Shown: positions 1-6,377 of the stretch, in pieces | Position numbering within the stretch: position 1 is the first letter of the stretch | Layout of the letters: each line of letters begins with the position of its first letter | Assembly (NCBI GenBank): GCA_003175865.1 | Contig: PSRF01000331.1 | Location: 1-10,257 of the forward strand | DNA: 10,257 nt | Origin: Blastocatellia bacterium | GTDB taxonomy: Bacteria; Acidobacteriota; Blastocatellia; Pyrinomonadales; Pyrinomonadaceae | Reading direction: 5' to 3' | The notes under the pieces: generated by a model | What the model saw: only the letters and a program-made list of their open reading frames with translations | What the model was told of the DNA's origin: nothing | Databases searched by the model: none | Made by a program: the position numbers and the translations under genes

Positions 1-1
1 T

Positions 2-37
2 TAACAAAGCGGCGCCGGGCCGCCGCACTCCAAGGAG
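2..37 (+). repeat. Dispersed hairpin repeat, copy 1
   Basis: First of three copies of a ~36-bp element running from TAACAAAG to CTCCAAGGAG. The core is a 6-bp stem, GCGGCG (9-14) with CGCCGC (21-26), around the loop CCGGGC. It ends 1 nt before the stop codon of the phosphatase gene. Read on the minus strand, the hairpin is followed by TTTGTTAA, so it could act as a weak intrinsic terminator for the operon. The terminator role is inference, as the T-run is short. Confidence 0.8.
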
Positions 38-38
38 T

Positions 39-941
39 TTATTGAGCCCTTCGAATCACCACCAAAGACAAGTCGTCCACGAGCGGATGAGTCTCGGCGA
101 AATCCTGAACCGACGCCAAAACGGAAAACAGTACCGCCTCCGCTGAATTGTTCTTCACTGTTGGATCATCGTGTAGCGTCAGCGACGCTCGTCGCAGCTG
201 CGCTTCGATGCGCGCCAGTCCAAACTCCTCTTCAGCGTTGTTAAGCGCTTCGAGGACTCCATCAGAGTAAGCCAATAGCACGTCGCCTCTTCCAAGCTCG
301 ACAACACCTCGGATGTAGGGAGCATTCGGCATCACGCCGAGTAACAACCCGCCATCCGAAAGTGCTTCGAGTTGTCCATTCGCACGAAGCAACAAAGCCG
401 GTGGATGGCCCGCACTGCAATACTCCAAGCGACCGTTCGATGCATCCAGCCGAGCAACAAAGAGACTCGTTAGTGGGACTAAGGATGCTGTCAAACACAC
501 ATCACGATTGACACCGGCAATCACACTCTCAGGATCTGAATTCACGGCCGCACGTGCACCAACAAGACTCACAAGGTGCGTGGTCCACATACCAGCCGCA
601 AGTCCCTTCCCTGAGATGTCACCTAGCGCCAGTACCGCTCGACCGTTTGCTTCGTTGACGGTAAAGAAGTCGCCCGCCAAATGTCGTACTGCGAAAATCT
701 CACTCGCAATCTCGACATCTCGATAACGAATCAAACGCGGAGCACACAATCGACGATGGACCTGGCCAGCCTCGAAAACTGCCGAGTGCAGTTCAGCGTA
801 GTCGTGCTGAAGTTCTGTTAGTCGTGACTCCAGTTCCTCGCGCCGCGGTCGAATTGGGCGTGTTCGTTGGTTAGACGAAGCAGGGAGAGTGATTCGACGT
901 CGTGTAGCAAATCCAGCTTGACTCATTACGGTATTCCTCAT
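39..941 (-). CDS. SpoIIE/RsbU-type PP2C serine phosphatase
   Basis: Predicted cytoplasmic protein phosphatase of 300 residues. In the SpoIIE/RsbU branch of the PP2C family these enzymes usually dephosphorylate STAS-domain anti-sigma-factor antagonists in partner-switching pathways. Visible metal-binding acidic motifs are AGDFF (D91), LGDISGKG (D108), YSDGVLEA (D227) and a C-terminal VDDLS (D289/D290), in the expected order. Residues 1-33 are basic and low in structure. Residues 34-65 look like a short coiled coil ending in QVHRRL, the typical lead-in to RsbU-like catalytic domains. There is no PAS, GAF, HAMP or receiver domain, so its input must come from a partner or from expression level. 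The start overlaps the response regulator stop as ATGA (938-941), which argues for translational coupling; Met6 is an alternative start. No STAS protein, anti-sigma factor or sigma factor is visible in the window, so the substrate is unknown. The family call is firm; the pathway is inference. Confidence 0.93.
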   Translation of the reverse strand: MRNTVMSQAGFATRRRITLPASSNQRTRPIRPRREELESRLTELQHDYAELHSAVFEAGQVHRRLCAPRLIRYRDVEIASEIFAVRHLAGDFFTVNEANGRAVLALGDISGKGLAAGMWTTHLVSLVGARAAVNSDPESVIAGVNRDVCLTASLVPLTSLFVARLDASNGRLEYCSAGHPPALLLRANGQLEALSDGGLLLGVMPNAPYIRGVVELGRGDVLLAYSDGVLEALNNAEEEFGLARIEAQLRRASLTLHDDPTVKNNSAEAVLFSVLASVQDFAETHPLVDDLSLVVIRRAQ

Positions 942-1657
942 CCGACAAATTTATAGCCGCTACCATGAACTGTAAGAATGAAGCGTGGTTCCTCTGGATT
1001 GGGTTCCAATTTTTGACGTAAGTGGACAATGTGTGCGTCGACCGTTCGCGTACTCGGATAGTTTTCGTAACCCCATACCGCATCCAGTAATCGATCACGA
1101 CTCAGTGTCTCAGCAGGATGCGCGACAAAATACGCGAGCAGTGCAAATTCTTTTGACGAGAGCTCTATGGGTTGGCCCGAACGCAAAACTTCGTTACTCC
1201 TGACGTTAACTTCGACGTCGCTGAACTTATAAACCTCTGCGTTCGAGCTTTGCGGCGAGGCACGTCTTAAAACCGCCTTGACTCGAGCCATCAATTCACG
1301 AATTGAAAATGGCTTGGTCACATAATCATCAGCGCCGAGTTCAAGACCAACAACCTTGTCGATTTCCTGACCACGGGCCGTCAACATGATGATTGGTATT
1401 GAAGGTTTCTTAGCCTTCAGTTGTTTACAAACATCGAGTCCACTCATCTTGGGCATCATGACGTCTAACACAAGCAGATCCGGCTCGTCTTTCAGCGCCC
1501 GCTCCAAACCCTCAGCGCCATCACCCGCGCTGATCACTTCGTAACCTTCGTACTCGAAGTTGTCGCGCAATCCCTGAACCATCGCCGGTTCATCTTCGAC
1601 GATCAGTATTTTCACTTTTTTCTCTAACCCATTTGGGGAGTTTGGTTTTGTACTCAT
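938..1657 (-). CDS. OmpR/PhoB-family response regulator
   Basis: DNA-binding response regulator of 239 residues. The receiver domain (about 15-132) has the acidic pair E21/D22, phosphoacceptor D65 in LVLDVMMP, T93 in MLTAR and K115 in VTKPF, so all the catalytic positions are present. A winged-helix effector domain follows (about 140-238), with the SSKEFALLAYF segment, a recognition-helix region STRTVDAHIVHLRQKL and the terminal GSGYKF wing typical of the OmpR/PhoB class. I place the start at the ATG of MSTKPN, with AAAGGGA about 8 nt upstream. The frame stays open to 1777, but that extension would translate through two repeat copies and is unlikely to be protein. It is second in the operon, 144 bp after the kinase and overlapping the phosphatase by 4 bp. 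It is most likely phosphorylated by that kinase. The regulon is unknown; the Pho-box-like array before the kinase gene suggests autoregulation. Confidence 0.95.
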   Translation of the reverse strand: MSTKPNSPNGLEKKVKILIVEDEPAMVQGLRDNFEYEGYEVISAGDGAEGLERALKDEPDLLVLDVMMPKMSGLDVCKQLKAKKPSIPIIMLTARGQEIDKVVGLELGADDYVTKPFSIRELMARVKAVLRRASPQSSNAEVYKFSDVEVNVRSNEVLRSGQPIELSSKEFALLAYFVAHPAETLSRDRLLDAVWGYENYPSTRTVDAHIVHLRQKLEPNPEEPRFILTVHGSGYKFVG

Positions 1658-1677
1658 GATCCGATCCCTTTGAATAT

Positions 1678-1713
1678 CTCCTTGGAGTGCGACGGCCCGG
1701 CGTCGCTTTGTTA
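1678..1713 (-). repeat. Dispersed hairpin repeat, copy 2 (inverted)
   Basis: Second copy, on the opposite strand to copies 1 and 3, inside the kinase-regulator gap. It matches copy 1 at 34 of 36 positions, and the two differences are paired: the stem is GCGACG (1689-1694) with CGTCGC (1701-1706), so a G-C pair in copy 1 has become A-T here. In the operon transcript it ends with AAGGAG 20 nt before the regulator's start codon, too far to be the main ribosome binding site. Confidence 0.8.
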
Positions 1714-1749
1714 TCGCGATAACTTGCTTGCACAGGCCCGGTTGTCGTG

Positions 1750-1786
1750 TAACAAAGGGACGCCGGACCGTCCGCACTCCAAGGAG
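1750..1786 (+). repeat. Dispersed hairpin repeat, copy 3
   Basis: Third copy, same orientation as copy 1, beginning 15 bp after the kinase stop codon in the direction of transcription. Its stem is GGACG (1758-1762) with CGTCC (1769-1773) around CCGGAC. Changes in the left arm are matched in the right arm, and one base is inserted next to the stem. With copy 2 it forms an inverted pair around a 36-bp spacer (1714-1749), like the paired units of REP/BIME elements. Confidence 0.8.
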
Positions 1787-1801
1787 ACCTCACTTTCTAA
1801 G

Positions 1802-3484
1802 CTACGCTGGTGCGGTTCCCATCGATGGTCTTAACGGCAGCGACAAAATGAACCTGCTGCCCCGGCCTGGCGTACTCTGAACCTCGATGTTTCCACCATG
1901 CGCATGCGTAATGTGTCTCACCAGCGACAAACCAAGTCCGCTGCCCTTCGTGTTGTGGACGAGCGGATCACCGGCGCGATAAAACTTCTCGAAAATCTTC
2001 CCCTGGTCTTTGCTCGCAATCCCGATTCCGTGATCCTCAACTTCAAGTTTCACAAGACTCTGGTCCTTGTACAGCTTCACGCCAAGGAATTTGTCGTTTC
2101 TCGAATACTTCAACGCATTGTTTACGAGATTGACCAAAGCGCGAGCGATGGCTTCGCGATCGATAAAGACACGCGGTAAGTCGGATGCGATATTCTCTTC
2201 CAGCGCAAAACCCTGTTGTTCGACTTGATAGCGATAAGAATCAAGTGTGTTGCGAACAAGTTCTGCAATGTCAGTCTCTCGGAATTCATACTCCTTGCGT
2301 CCGGCTTCAATGCGCGAAAAATCAAGAATGTTATTTATTAGTGCAGTCAGACGTTCACTCTCCTTGCGAATGATTTGGTAGTACTGCTCCTTCTTATCCG
2401 GAGTAGTGATGCGGCCAAGCTCAAGTGTCTCTGCATACAGTCTGATCAGAGCGAGCGGGGTACGCAGTTCGTGCGATACGTTAGAAACAAAGTCAGACTT
2501 TAGCTTCGCCAGGCCTATCTCTTTGCTGACCATGTGTTTCGTCAAAACAAGTCCGCCAATAATCATCAGTGACAATATGCCGAGGATAACGAAACTCCGA
2601 TGAACCCACTGCTCACCTAATTCTTGTACGCTTGTTCCCTGAAACTTGATACCGAGCGACAAACCCGAGAACGCGTTATCAAGTTTGCGCGATACTTCCG
2701 GTTTACCCTGACCCCACCGACTGGACATCACAACAGGTCTTAATTCAGATCCACCTTCGAGATCACCGGCGTACAGCATCATCGCAACTGGATTGCCACT
2801 TTCCTCCGCTTGTTTCTGTGCCAGGAAGTCATCTAGCGTATTGGGGAAAAGATCGTTCTTCAAGAAATAAGGGTCAAAGCAAACGCCGCCGATGACGACT
2901 CGATCCTTTGAGGCACCAGGTAACGGAAAGATTGCAGTCGACATGTAAGCCTCGCCCTCTTTTCGTTTCACCGCACCGGTATTAAAACCAAATTGTCTTG
3001 GTTTTTTCCTAATCGTTTCAAGGAAGTATTTGCCTTCCACCTTGAACCAGGTTTTATAACTCTCGGGCGCCTTATCGTGCTCTTCGCGAACCCATGGGTC
3101 CTCCAATTGAGAAGCCCGTGTGCGGAAGACTATGTCTTTCCCGTCGAAAATAAACGCATGAGTAAAGCCGGAACAGTTTGTAAGAATCTCATCCAACTTC
3201 TGTTCCTTTTCGGCAACGCTCGCATCGGCGGAGGGAAAGCGCTCCTTGGCATCTTCCGCCAGTGCAAAAGCTTTTTTGTTGAGTTGCTTCTCGGCGATCG
3301 CCAGCGTTTCCTGGAAGTCACGATGAATCGCGGCCTCGAGCACTTTGTCGCGTTGGAAATGTCGTAGTTGGCTGAAGTTGATGTAGATGAGCGCCGCGGC
3401 GGGTAGAAGCACGGCCAGGCCGAGCGTCAAGATCAACCGGAAGCGATTGAAGCTACCCACAAATTTTCTCTTCTTCTGAGTCAT
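1802..3484 (-). CDS. Membrane sensor histidine kinase
   Basis: Sensor kinase of 560 residues and likely partner of the downstream response regulator. A membrane helix at about 15-36 and another at about 297-316 enclose a ~260-residue extracytoplasmic sensor region. It resembles a Cache-type fold in size and layout, but I cannot assign a ligand. The second helix leads almost directly into the dimerisation/phosphotransfer domain, with no clear HAMP linker. The H-box is FVSNVSHELRTPLALIR with phosphoacceptor H338. The HATPase_c domain has an N-box (LVNNALKYS, about 453-461), G1 box DHGIGIA (484-490), F-box FEKFYR (498-503) and G2 box GSGLGLSLVRHI (514-525), so the kinase looks catalytically intact. 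It is first in the minus-strand operon. I see no strong Shine-Dalgarno before the chosen ATG, so the start is less certain than the family. The order kinase then regulator is the reverse of the common phoB-phoR order. Confidence 0.95.
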   Translation of the reverse strand: MTQKKRKFVGSFNRFRLILTLGLAVLLPAAALIYINFSQLRHFQRDKVLEAAIHRDFQETLAIAEKQLNKKAFALAEDAKERFPSADASVAEKEQKLDEILTNCSGFTHAFIFDGKDIVFRTRASQLEDPWVREEHDKAPESYKTWFKVEGKYFLETIRKKPRQFGFNTGAVKRKEGEAYMSTAIFPLPGASKDRVVIGGVCFDPYFLKNDLFPNTLDDFLAQKQAEESGNPVAMMLYAGDLEGGSELRPVVMSSRWGQGKPEVSRKLDNAFSGLSLGIKFQGTSVQELGEQWVHRSFVILGILSLMIIGGLVLTKHMVSKEIGLAKLKSDFVSNVSHELRTPLALIRLYAETLELGRITTPDKKEQYYQIIRKESERLTALINNILDFSRIEAGRKEYEFRETDIAELVRNTLDSYRYQVEQQGFALEENIASDLPRVFIDREAIARALVNLVNNALKYSRNDKFLGVKLYKDQSLVKLEVEDHGIGIASKDQGKIFEKFYRAGDPLVHNTKGSGLGLSLVRHITHAHGGNIEVQSTPGRGSRFILSLPLRPSMGTAPA

Positions 3485-3550
3485 AGGCTTTTCAAGAAAC
3501 TCACAATCGCAAGGAATACAGGCGCCTACCTGCCATGTTGACGTGCGGGA

Positions 3551-3603
3551 AGAATACTCCGCCCCGTGTTAAGGCGTGTCAAGACGAAGTAAAAAGATGT
3601 TAA
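3551..3603 (-). promoter_or_regulatory. Pho-box-like promoter of the kinase operon
   Basis: Read on the minus strand, four hexamers occur in a row: TTAACA (3603-3598), TTTACT (3593-3588), TTGACA (3582-3577) and TTAACA (3572-3567). They step 10, 11 and 10 bp, about one helical turn each. A -10-like TATTCT (3556-3551) follows after 10 bp. Direct repeats of this type in ~11-bp steps, standing in for a -35 box about 10 bp before the -10, are the known layout of PhoB and PhoP (OmpR-family) activated promoters. The array lies about 80 bp before the kinase start codon. Binding by the operon's own regulator is inference. The TTGACA alone gives a poor 20-bp spacer to TATTCT, which favours the activator reading. 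Confidence 0.5.
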
Positions 3604-3670
3604 GAGTTATGAAGTGAGAGGGCTATCCTTACTTCATTTGGACCAGACCACCAAACAGCAACTATTTACC

Positions 3671-3775
3671 ATTGGTCATTTGACATTGATCATTTGTCAT
3701 TTCAGAAGTCCGGATTTGATCACCAGTCTTTGGGGAATCTCTTGAATGACAAATGATCAGTGTCAAATGACCAAT
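3671..3775. repeat. 31-bp inverted repeat with 43-bp loop
   Basis: Left arm 3671-3701 and right arm 3745-3775 are reverse complements at 30 of 31 positions. Each arm is made of TCATTTG/TCATT-type sub-units, so it also has internal repetition. Both arms contain TGATCATTTGTCATT or its complement. There is no coding sequence between the arms. It resembles a small dispersed or non-autonomous element, or a transcript-end hairpin between operons. No transposase or clear target-site duplication is visible. Confidence 0.75.
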
Positions 3776-3811
3776 CGTAATGGTTTTTCGATTCTTTCAG
3801 GCGAGAAGTGA

Positions 3812-3835
3812 GGAGGCGGCCAGGAGGCCGCCCTC
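3812..3835 (-). terminator. GC-rich hairpin after msrA
   Basis: A 7-bp perfect stem, GGCGGCC (3815-3821) with GGCCGCC (3826-3832), around the loop AGGA, starting 4 bp after the msrA stop codon on the minus strand. It is well placed for a terminator or a 3'-end stabilising hairpin. No T-run follows on the minus strand, so classical rho-independent termination is doubtful. It could also be another dispersed GC-rich repeat. Confidence 0.4.
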
Positions 3836-3838
3836 AAG

Positions 3839-4507
3839 TCAATCTTTGTACAGTTCCGGCAAAACCTTCCGAAGGTTGGTGAGCTTCGGCATATCGTTGT
3901 ACACAATGTAAGGCTCGTTGGGATGGTTCACTAAGTAGTTCTGATGATACGACTCAGCTACATAGAAGTTTTTCAGAGGAGCAACCTCTGTCACAATCTT
4001 GTCTGAGAAAACTTTCGCATCGTCGAGTTGTTGAATGTAGCTTTCAGCAATTCGCTTTTGCTCGTCATTCACGTAAAAGATCGCCGAACGATACTGCGTA
4101 CCAACATCGGGACCTTGTCGATTCAACTCTGTCGGATCATGTGCAACTGCGAAGAACACTCTCAACAGCTGACCGTACGTGATCTGCGACGGATCATATG
4201 TGACGCGCACTGACTCTGCGTGACCCGTGCGTCCACTTGCGACGGTGTAGTACTCCGCCGTGTCAGCAGCACCACCTGCGTAACCAGACTCGGCTTTTGA
4301 TACTCCCTTCACGTGATCGAAGACTGCCTCGACACCCCAAAAACACCCACCAGCAAAAACCGCTGTAACCTCGCTTTTTGTCTTAGCAAGCGGAACGTCA
4401 AGTTTTGGATTAGGAATGGCGACAGCATTTGCGTTCGCCATACTGCATGCATTGAAAATCATTGTTACTCCTAGAAGCGTTAGTAATATTGCGAGTAGTT
4501 TCGGCAT
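3839..4507 (-). CDS. msrA: Exported peptide-methionine (S)-S-oxide reductase MsrA
   Basis: Methionine sulfoxide reductase A, which reduces the S-epimer of methionine sulfoxide in oxidised proteins. The catalytic motif GGCFWG is intact (catalytic Cys at residue 55 from the start chosen here). The family blocks SGYAGG, GHAESVRVTYDP, DPTELNRQGPDVGTQYRSAIFY and ESYHQNYL all follow. I chose the ATG of MPKLLAILL because GAGG stands 6 nt upstream and it opens directly into a hydrophobic signal sequence. An upstream in-frame ATG at 4537 would add 10 residues. The signal ends IFNAC, a poor but possible lipobox, so the protein may be a lipoprotein or a signal-peptidase-I substrate; either way it acts outside the cytoplasm. 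The only cysteines are this one and the catalytic one, so no resolving Cys is visible. It lies 163 bp downstream of the esterase stop on the same strand, with no visible functional link. Confidence 0.95.
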   Translation of the reverse strand: MPKLLAILLTLLGVTMIFNACSMANANAVAIPNPKLDVPLAKTKSEVTAVFAGGCFWGVEAVFDHVKGVSKAESGYAGGAADTAEYYTVASGRTGHAESVRVTYDPSQITYGQLLRVFFAVAHDPTELNRQGPDVGTQYRSAIFYVNDEQKRIAESYIQQLDDAKVFSDKIVTEVAPLKNFYVAESYHQNYLVNHPNEPYIVYNDMPKLTNLRKVLPELYKD

Positions 4508-4645
4508 AACAGACCTCAGAATATTGCTGATCGTCATTTCCGATTTGACTCCCTATTGCCTATTGAATGTTTGTCGAAATCGGAGCAACTAGCACATTTG
4601 CTAATTAAAACCTCCGCTCCAATCTACGTTAGCTAGTACTCGATC

Positions 4646-4669
4646 GGTTTTACAAACGAGTGTAAAGCC
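4646..4669 (-). terminator. Possible terminator hairpin after the esterase gene
   Basis: GGTTTTACA (4646-4654) pairs with TGTAAAGCC (4661-4669) over 9 positions, including one G-T pair, around a 6-nt loop. It begins 1 bp after the esterase stop codon in the direction of transcription. The position suits a transcript end, but no T-run follows, so it is a weak call. Confidence 0.4.
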
Positions 4670-4670
4670 T

Positions 4671-6224
4671 TCATCTTTGTGCATAAAACTGATCCAGAAA
4701 CTGATAACGCTGTCGCACTTTCTCTGGTTCTGCGCGTGTCTGGACATCAATCACCATTCGTTTCCCCTCCCCAAACTGCGGCCAGGAAGGCATACCCGGC
4801 CCATTTGGATTTCCAGTTTTGATGAAATTCACAAAATAACTCTGAAGGACTTTTGAGATTTTGTAATCGTCCGGGGTCCACGCGTAAACCTTGTTTGAAT
4901 CCAGGTTACCCATCGCATATTCGATTTCCGCCGAATGAGCGGCCCCTCTTGGAGGAGGCATTGGTGTTGGAGAAGGTGTTCGAAGTGCTGGCCGCGGTCG
5001 AGAATATAGATAGTAATAACTTGGTTTACTTCCCGTCTTCGTTGCCAGATCGATCCATTTCCACGTGCTGTAGCTGATAAAACGATCGCTGGCGAGATCC
5101 TGTGCTGCTCCTTTTACCTCTTCCTCGTTCGAGGCGGGATACAGATTGAAGATCTGGTCTGCCTTATCGGCGTACAGTTTCTGTAGAGCTTTACGATAAT
5201 TCTCAACTGTCGGTGCATCGCGACCTAAGATTACGACGTAAGGATTCTCTTCAGAATTTGATCCAACCATCAAGGGAACATGCGCCTGCTCTCCTGCGGC
5301 GTAGATTTCAAAAGGCGACTTTGGAAAAAGGTAACCATCGACCGTCGGTGTGGGCCATGGCGTACCCGGCTTCGCAGTTGCGTCGAGGATCTCCTGTGCG
5401 GACTTCGCGCGGAGTTCCGCCAGAGAATTGACACCAAGACTTGTCGCGAACGTTACTCCGTTCTTCTCCGCTTCTTCGAGCGGCATCGCGGCCAACGTTC
5501 CAAGTAGCGAACCACTCTCTCCAATCGCTCTGGCAATTAAATCTTTCGACAACGGTGAAGCCATCTGCGCACTAACCGAAACAGATCCAGCTGATTCGCC
5601 CGCAATGGTCACGCGCTTCGGGTCGCCGCCAAACGCGGCGATGTTCTGTTGTACCCATCGTAATGCTGCGGTCTGGTCCAACAGGCCATAATTTCCTGAA
5701 GCATGATGAGGCGATTCTTTCGTTAACTCGGGATGCGAAAAGAAGCCAAATACGGCCAAGCGATAGTTCACAGTGAGTGCAACAACTCCTTTTTGAGCCA
5801 TGCTTGCGCCTTCGTAACGTGGCTCTGAACCATCTCCGGAGGCGAACCCTCCGCCATAAAAATAGACGAGCACAGGTAGCTTCGCGGCTCCGGATTTCGC
5901 GGGTGTCCAGACGTTTAGATACAGACAGTCTTCGCTCATACCGTTTGAGCGGAAAACCATGTCACTGAAAATCGGTCGTTGCATGCAACGTGGACCAAAC
6001 TGATCGGCTTTGCGAACAGCTTTCCAATTCTCAGCTGGTTGCGGTGGCTGCCATCGCAAATTGCCGACAGGCGGAGTTGCGTATGGAATGCCTTTGAACG
6101 AACGGACACCTGTGGCAGTGTCGACCATTCCTTCGACAACGCCGTTAGTGGTCTTCACCTTAGTTTGAGCATGGGAACCAGCGAACAGGATCAGAATAGT
6201 CAAGACAACGAATGTGAGTTTCAT
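4671..6224 (-). CDS. Exported type-B carboxylesterase
   Basis: Secreted or periplasmic serine esterase of the carboxylesterase/cholinesterase (type B) alpha/beta-hydrolase family, 517 residues, a normal length. It starts with a signal peptide (about 1-20, with candidate cleavage after GSHA). The family marks are GVRSFKGIPYATPPVGNLRW near the N-terminus, SEDCLYLNVWTP (97-108) and the oxyanion-hole segment YFYGGGF (121-127). The nucleophile elbow is GESAGS with Ser211. The triad is completed by a Glu at 325 or 326 in GSNSEENP and His430 in GAAHSAEIEY. A proline-rich stretch (about 410-426) precedes the His. I chose the ATG at 6224 because GAGG lies 6 nt upstream and the signal peptide begins there. 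The longer in-frame start at 6263 overlaps a likely -10 box. Substrate cannot be told from sequence; ester hydrolysis is secure, the natural ester is not. Confidence 0.94.
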   Translation of the reverse strand: MKLTFVVLTILILFAGSHAQTKVKTTNGVVEGMVDTATGVRSFKGIPYATPPVGNLRWQPPQPAENWKAVRKADQFGPRCMQRPIFSDMVFRSNGMSEDCLYLNVWTPAKSGAAKLPVLVYFYGGGFASGDGSEPRYEGASMAQKGVVALTVNYRLAVFGFFSHPELTKESPHHASGNYGLLDQTAALRWVQQNIAAFGGDPKRVTIAGESAGSVSVSAQMASPLSKDLIARAIGESGSLLGTLAAMPLEEAEKNGVTFATSLGVNSLAELRAKSAQEILDATAKPGTPWPTPTVDGYLFPKSPFEIYAAGEQAHVPLMVGSNSEENPYVVILGRDAPTVENYRKALQKLYADKADQIFNLYPASNEEEVKGAAQDLASDRFISYSTWKWIDLATKTGSKPSYYYLYSRPRPALRTPSPTPMPPPRGAAHSAEIEYAMGNLDSNKVYAWTPDDYKISKVLQSYFVNFIKTGNPNGPGMPSWPQFGEGKRMVIDVQTRAEPEKVRQRYQFLDQFYAQR

Positions 6225-6250
6225 GCAGAGCCTCGAGTTCAATTTTGGGA

Positions 6251-6280
6251 AGTCGACGCGCATTGTAGCCGAGTCGACTC
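6251..6280 (-). promoter_or_regulatory. Candidate esterase promoter with paired GTCGAC sites
   Basis: On the minus strand TACAAT (6267-6262) is a good -10 hexamer about 38 bp before the esterase ATG. AGTCGAC occurs at 6251-6257 and again at 6272-6278, exactly 21 bp apart, on either side of it. The upstream one sits in a perfect 10-bp palindrome, GAGTCGACTC (6271-6280). No good -35 is visible at 16-18 bp, which would fit a regulated promoter. Function is inference. Confidence 0.35.
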
Positions 6281-6295
6281 GCGACCGCGACGATG

Positions 6296-6320
6296 CTCAG
6301 CTCCCTTGAGTAAAGCTGAG
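6296..6320. repeat. Small inverted repeat in the divergent intergenic region
   Basis: CTCAGCT (6296-6302) and AGCTGAG (6314-6320) form a perfect 7-bp stem around an 11-nt loop. It lies upstream of the proposed esterase promoter and well upstream of the padR promoter. It may be an operator or incidental. Confidence 0.3.
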
Positions 6321-6377
6321 GTCCACTATCGCTGAATTCTCGCTCTGCTCATACCATATTTCGGACAAACTAGACCT

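Larger units (their letters stand above)
1678..1786 (-). other. Long inverted-repeat hairpin between kinase and regulator genes
   Basis: Copies 2 and 3 are near-perfect reverse complements. In the operon mRNA they could pair over about 34 bases with one mismatch, one bulged base and one G-U pair, looping out the 36 nt between them. The structure would sit between the kinase stop and the regulator's ribosome binding site. It could stabilise the 3' end of the kinase message, attenuate read-through, or insulate regulator translation. The base pairing is seen in the sequence; the function is inference. Confidence 0.6.
3485..3838. other. Gene-free region upstream of the kinase operon and downstream of msrA
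   Basis: A 354-bp stretch without a credible coding region. From left to right it holds the kinase leader with an AGGCGCCT palindrome (3521-3528), a -10-like hexamer and the Pho-box-like array (3551-3603). An imperfect hairpin follows, with arms TGAAGT (3610-3615) and ACTTCA (3631-3636). Then come a 31-bp inverted repeat (3671-3775) and a GC-rich hairpin next to the msrA stop codon (3812-3835). Transcription leaves to the left from here and arrives from the right. Confidence 0.7.

Noticed and set aside
1658..1777. N-terminal extension of the response regulator by 40 residues
   Set aside because: It would translate through both inverted repeat copies, is basic and unlike any receiver N-terminus, and the internal ATG has a ribosome binding site.
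2..1786. CRISPR-like array from the three ~36-bp repeats
   Set aside because: The copies are in mixed orientation, spaced 36 bp and 1,640 bp apart, one spacing contains two genes, and there are no cas genes.
2993..3367. Plus-strand open frame of 124 codons opposite the kinase sensor region
   Set aside because: Antisense shadow of a clear coding sequence, with no recognisable motif.
3671..3775. Insertion sequence
   Set aside because: The 43-bp interior cannot encode a transposase and no flanking target duplication is visible.
4552..4565. Tandem CCTATTG x2 upstream of msrA
   Set aside because: Two 7-bp units are too short to separate from chance.
6225..6263. N-terminal extension of the esterase by 13 residues
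   Set aside because: The upstream ATG falls within a likely -10 hexamer, and the internal ATG has GAGG at 6 nt and opens a signal peptide.
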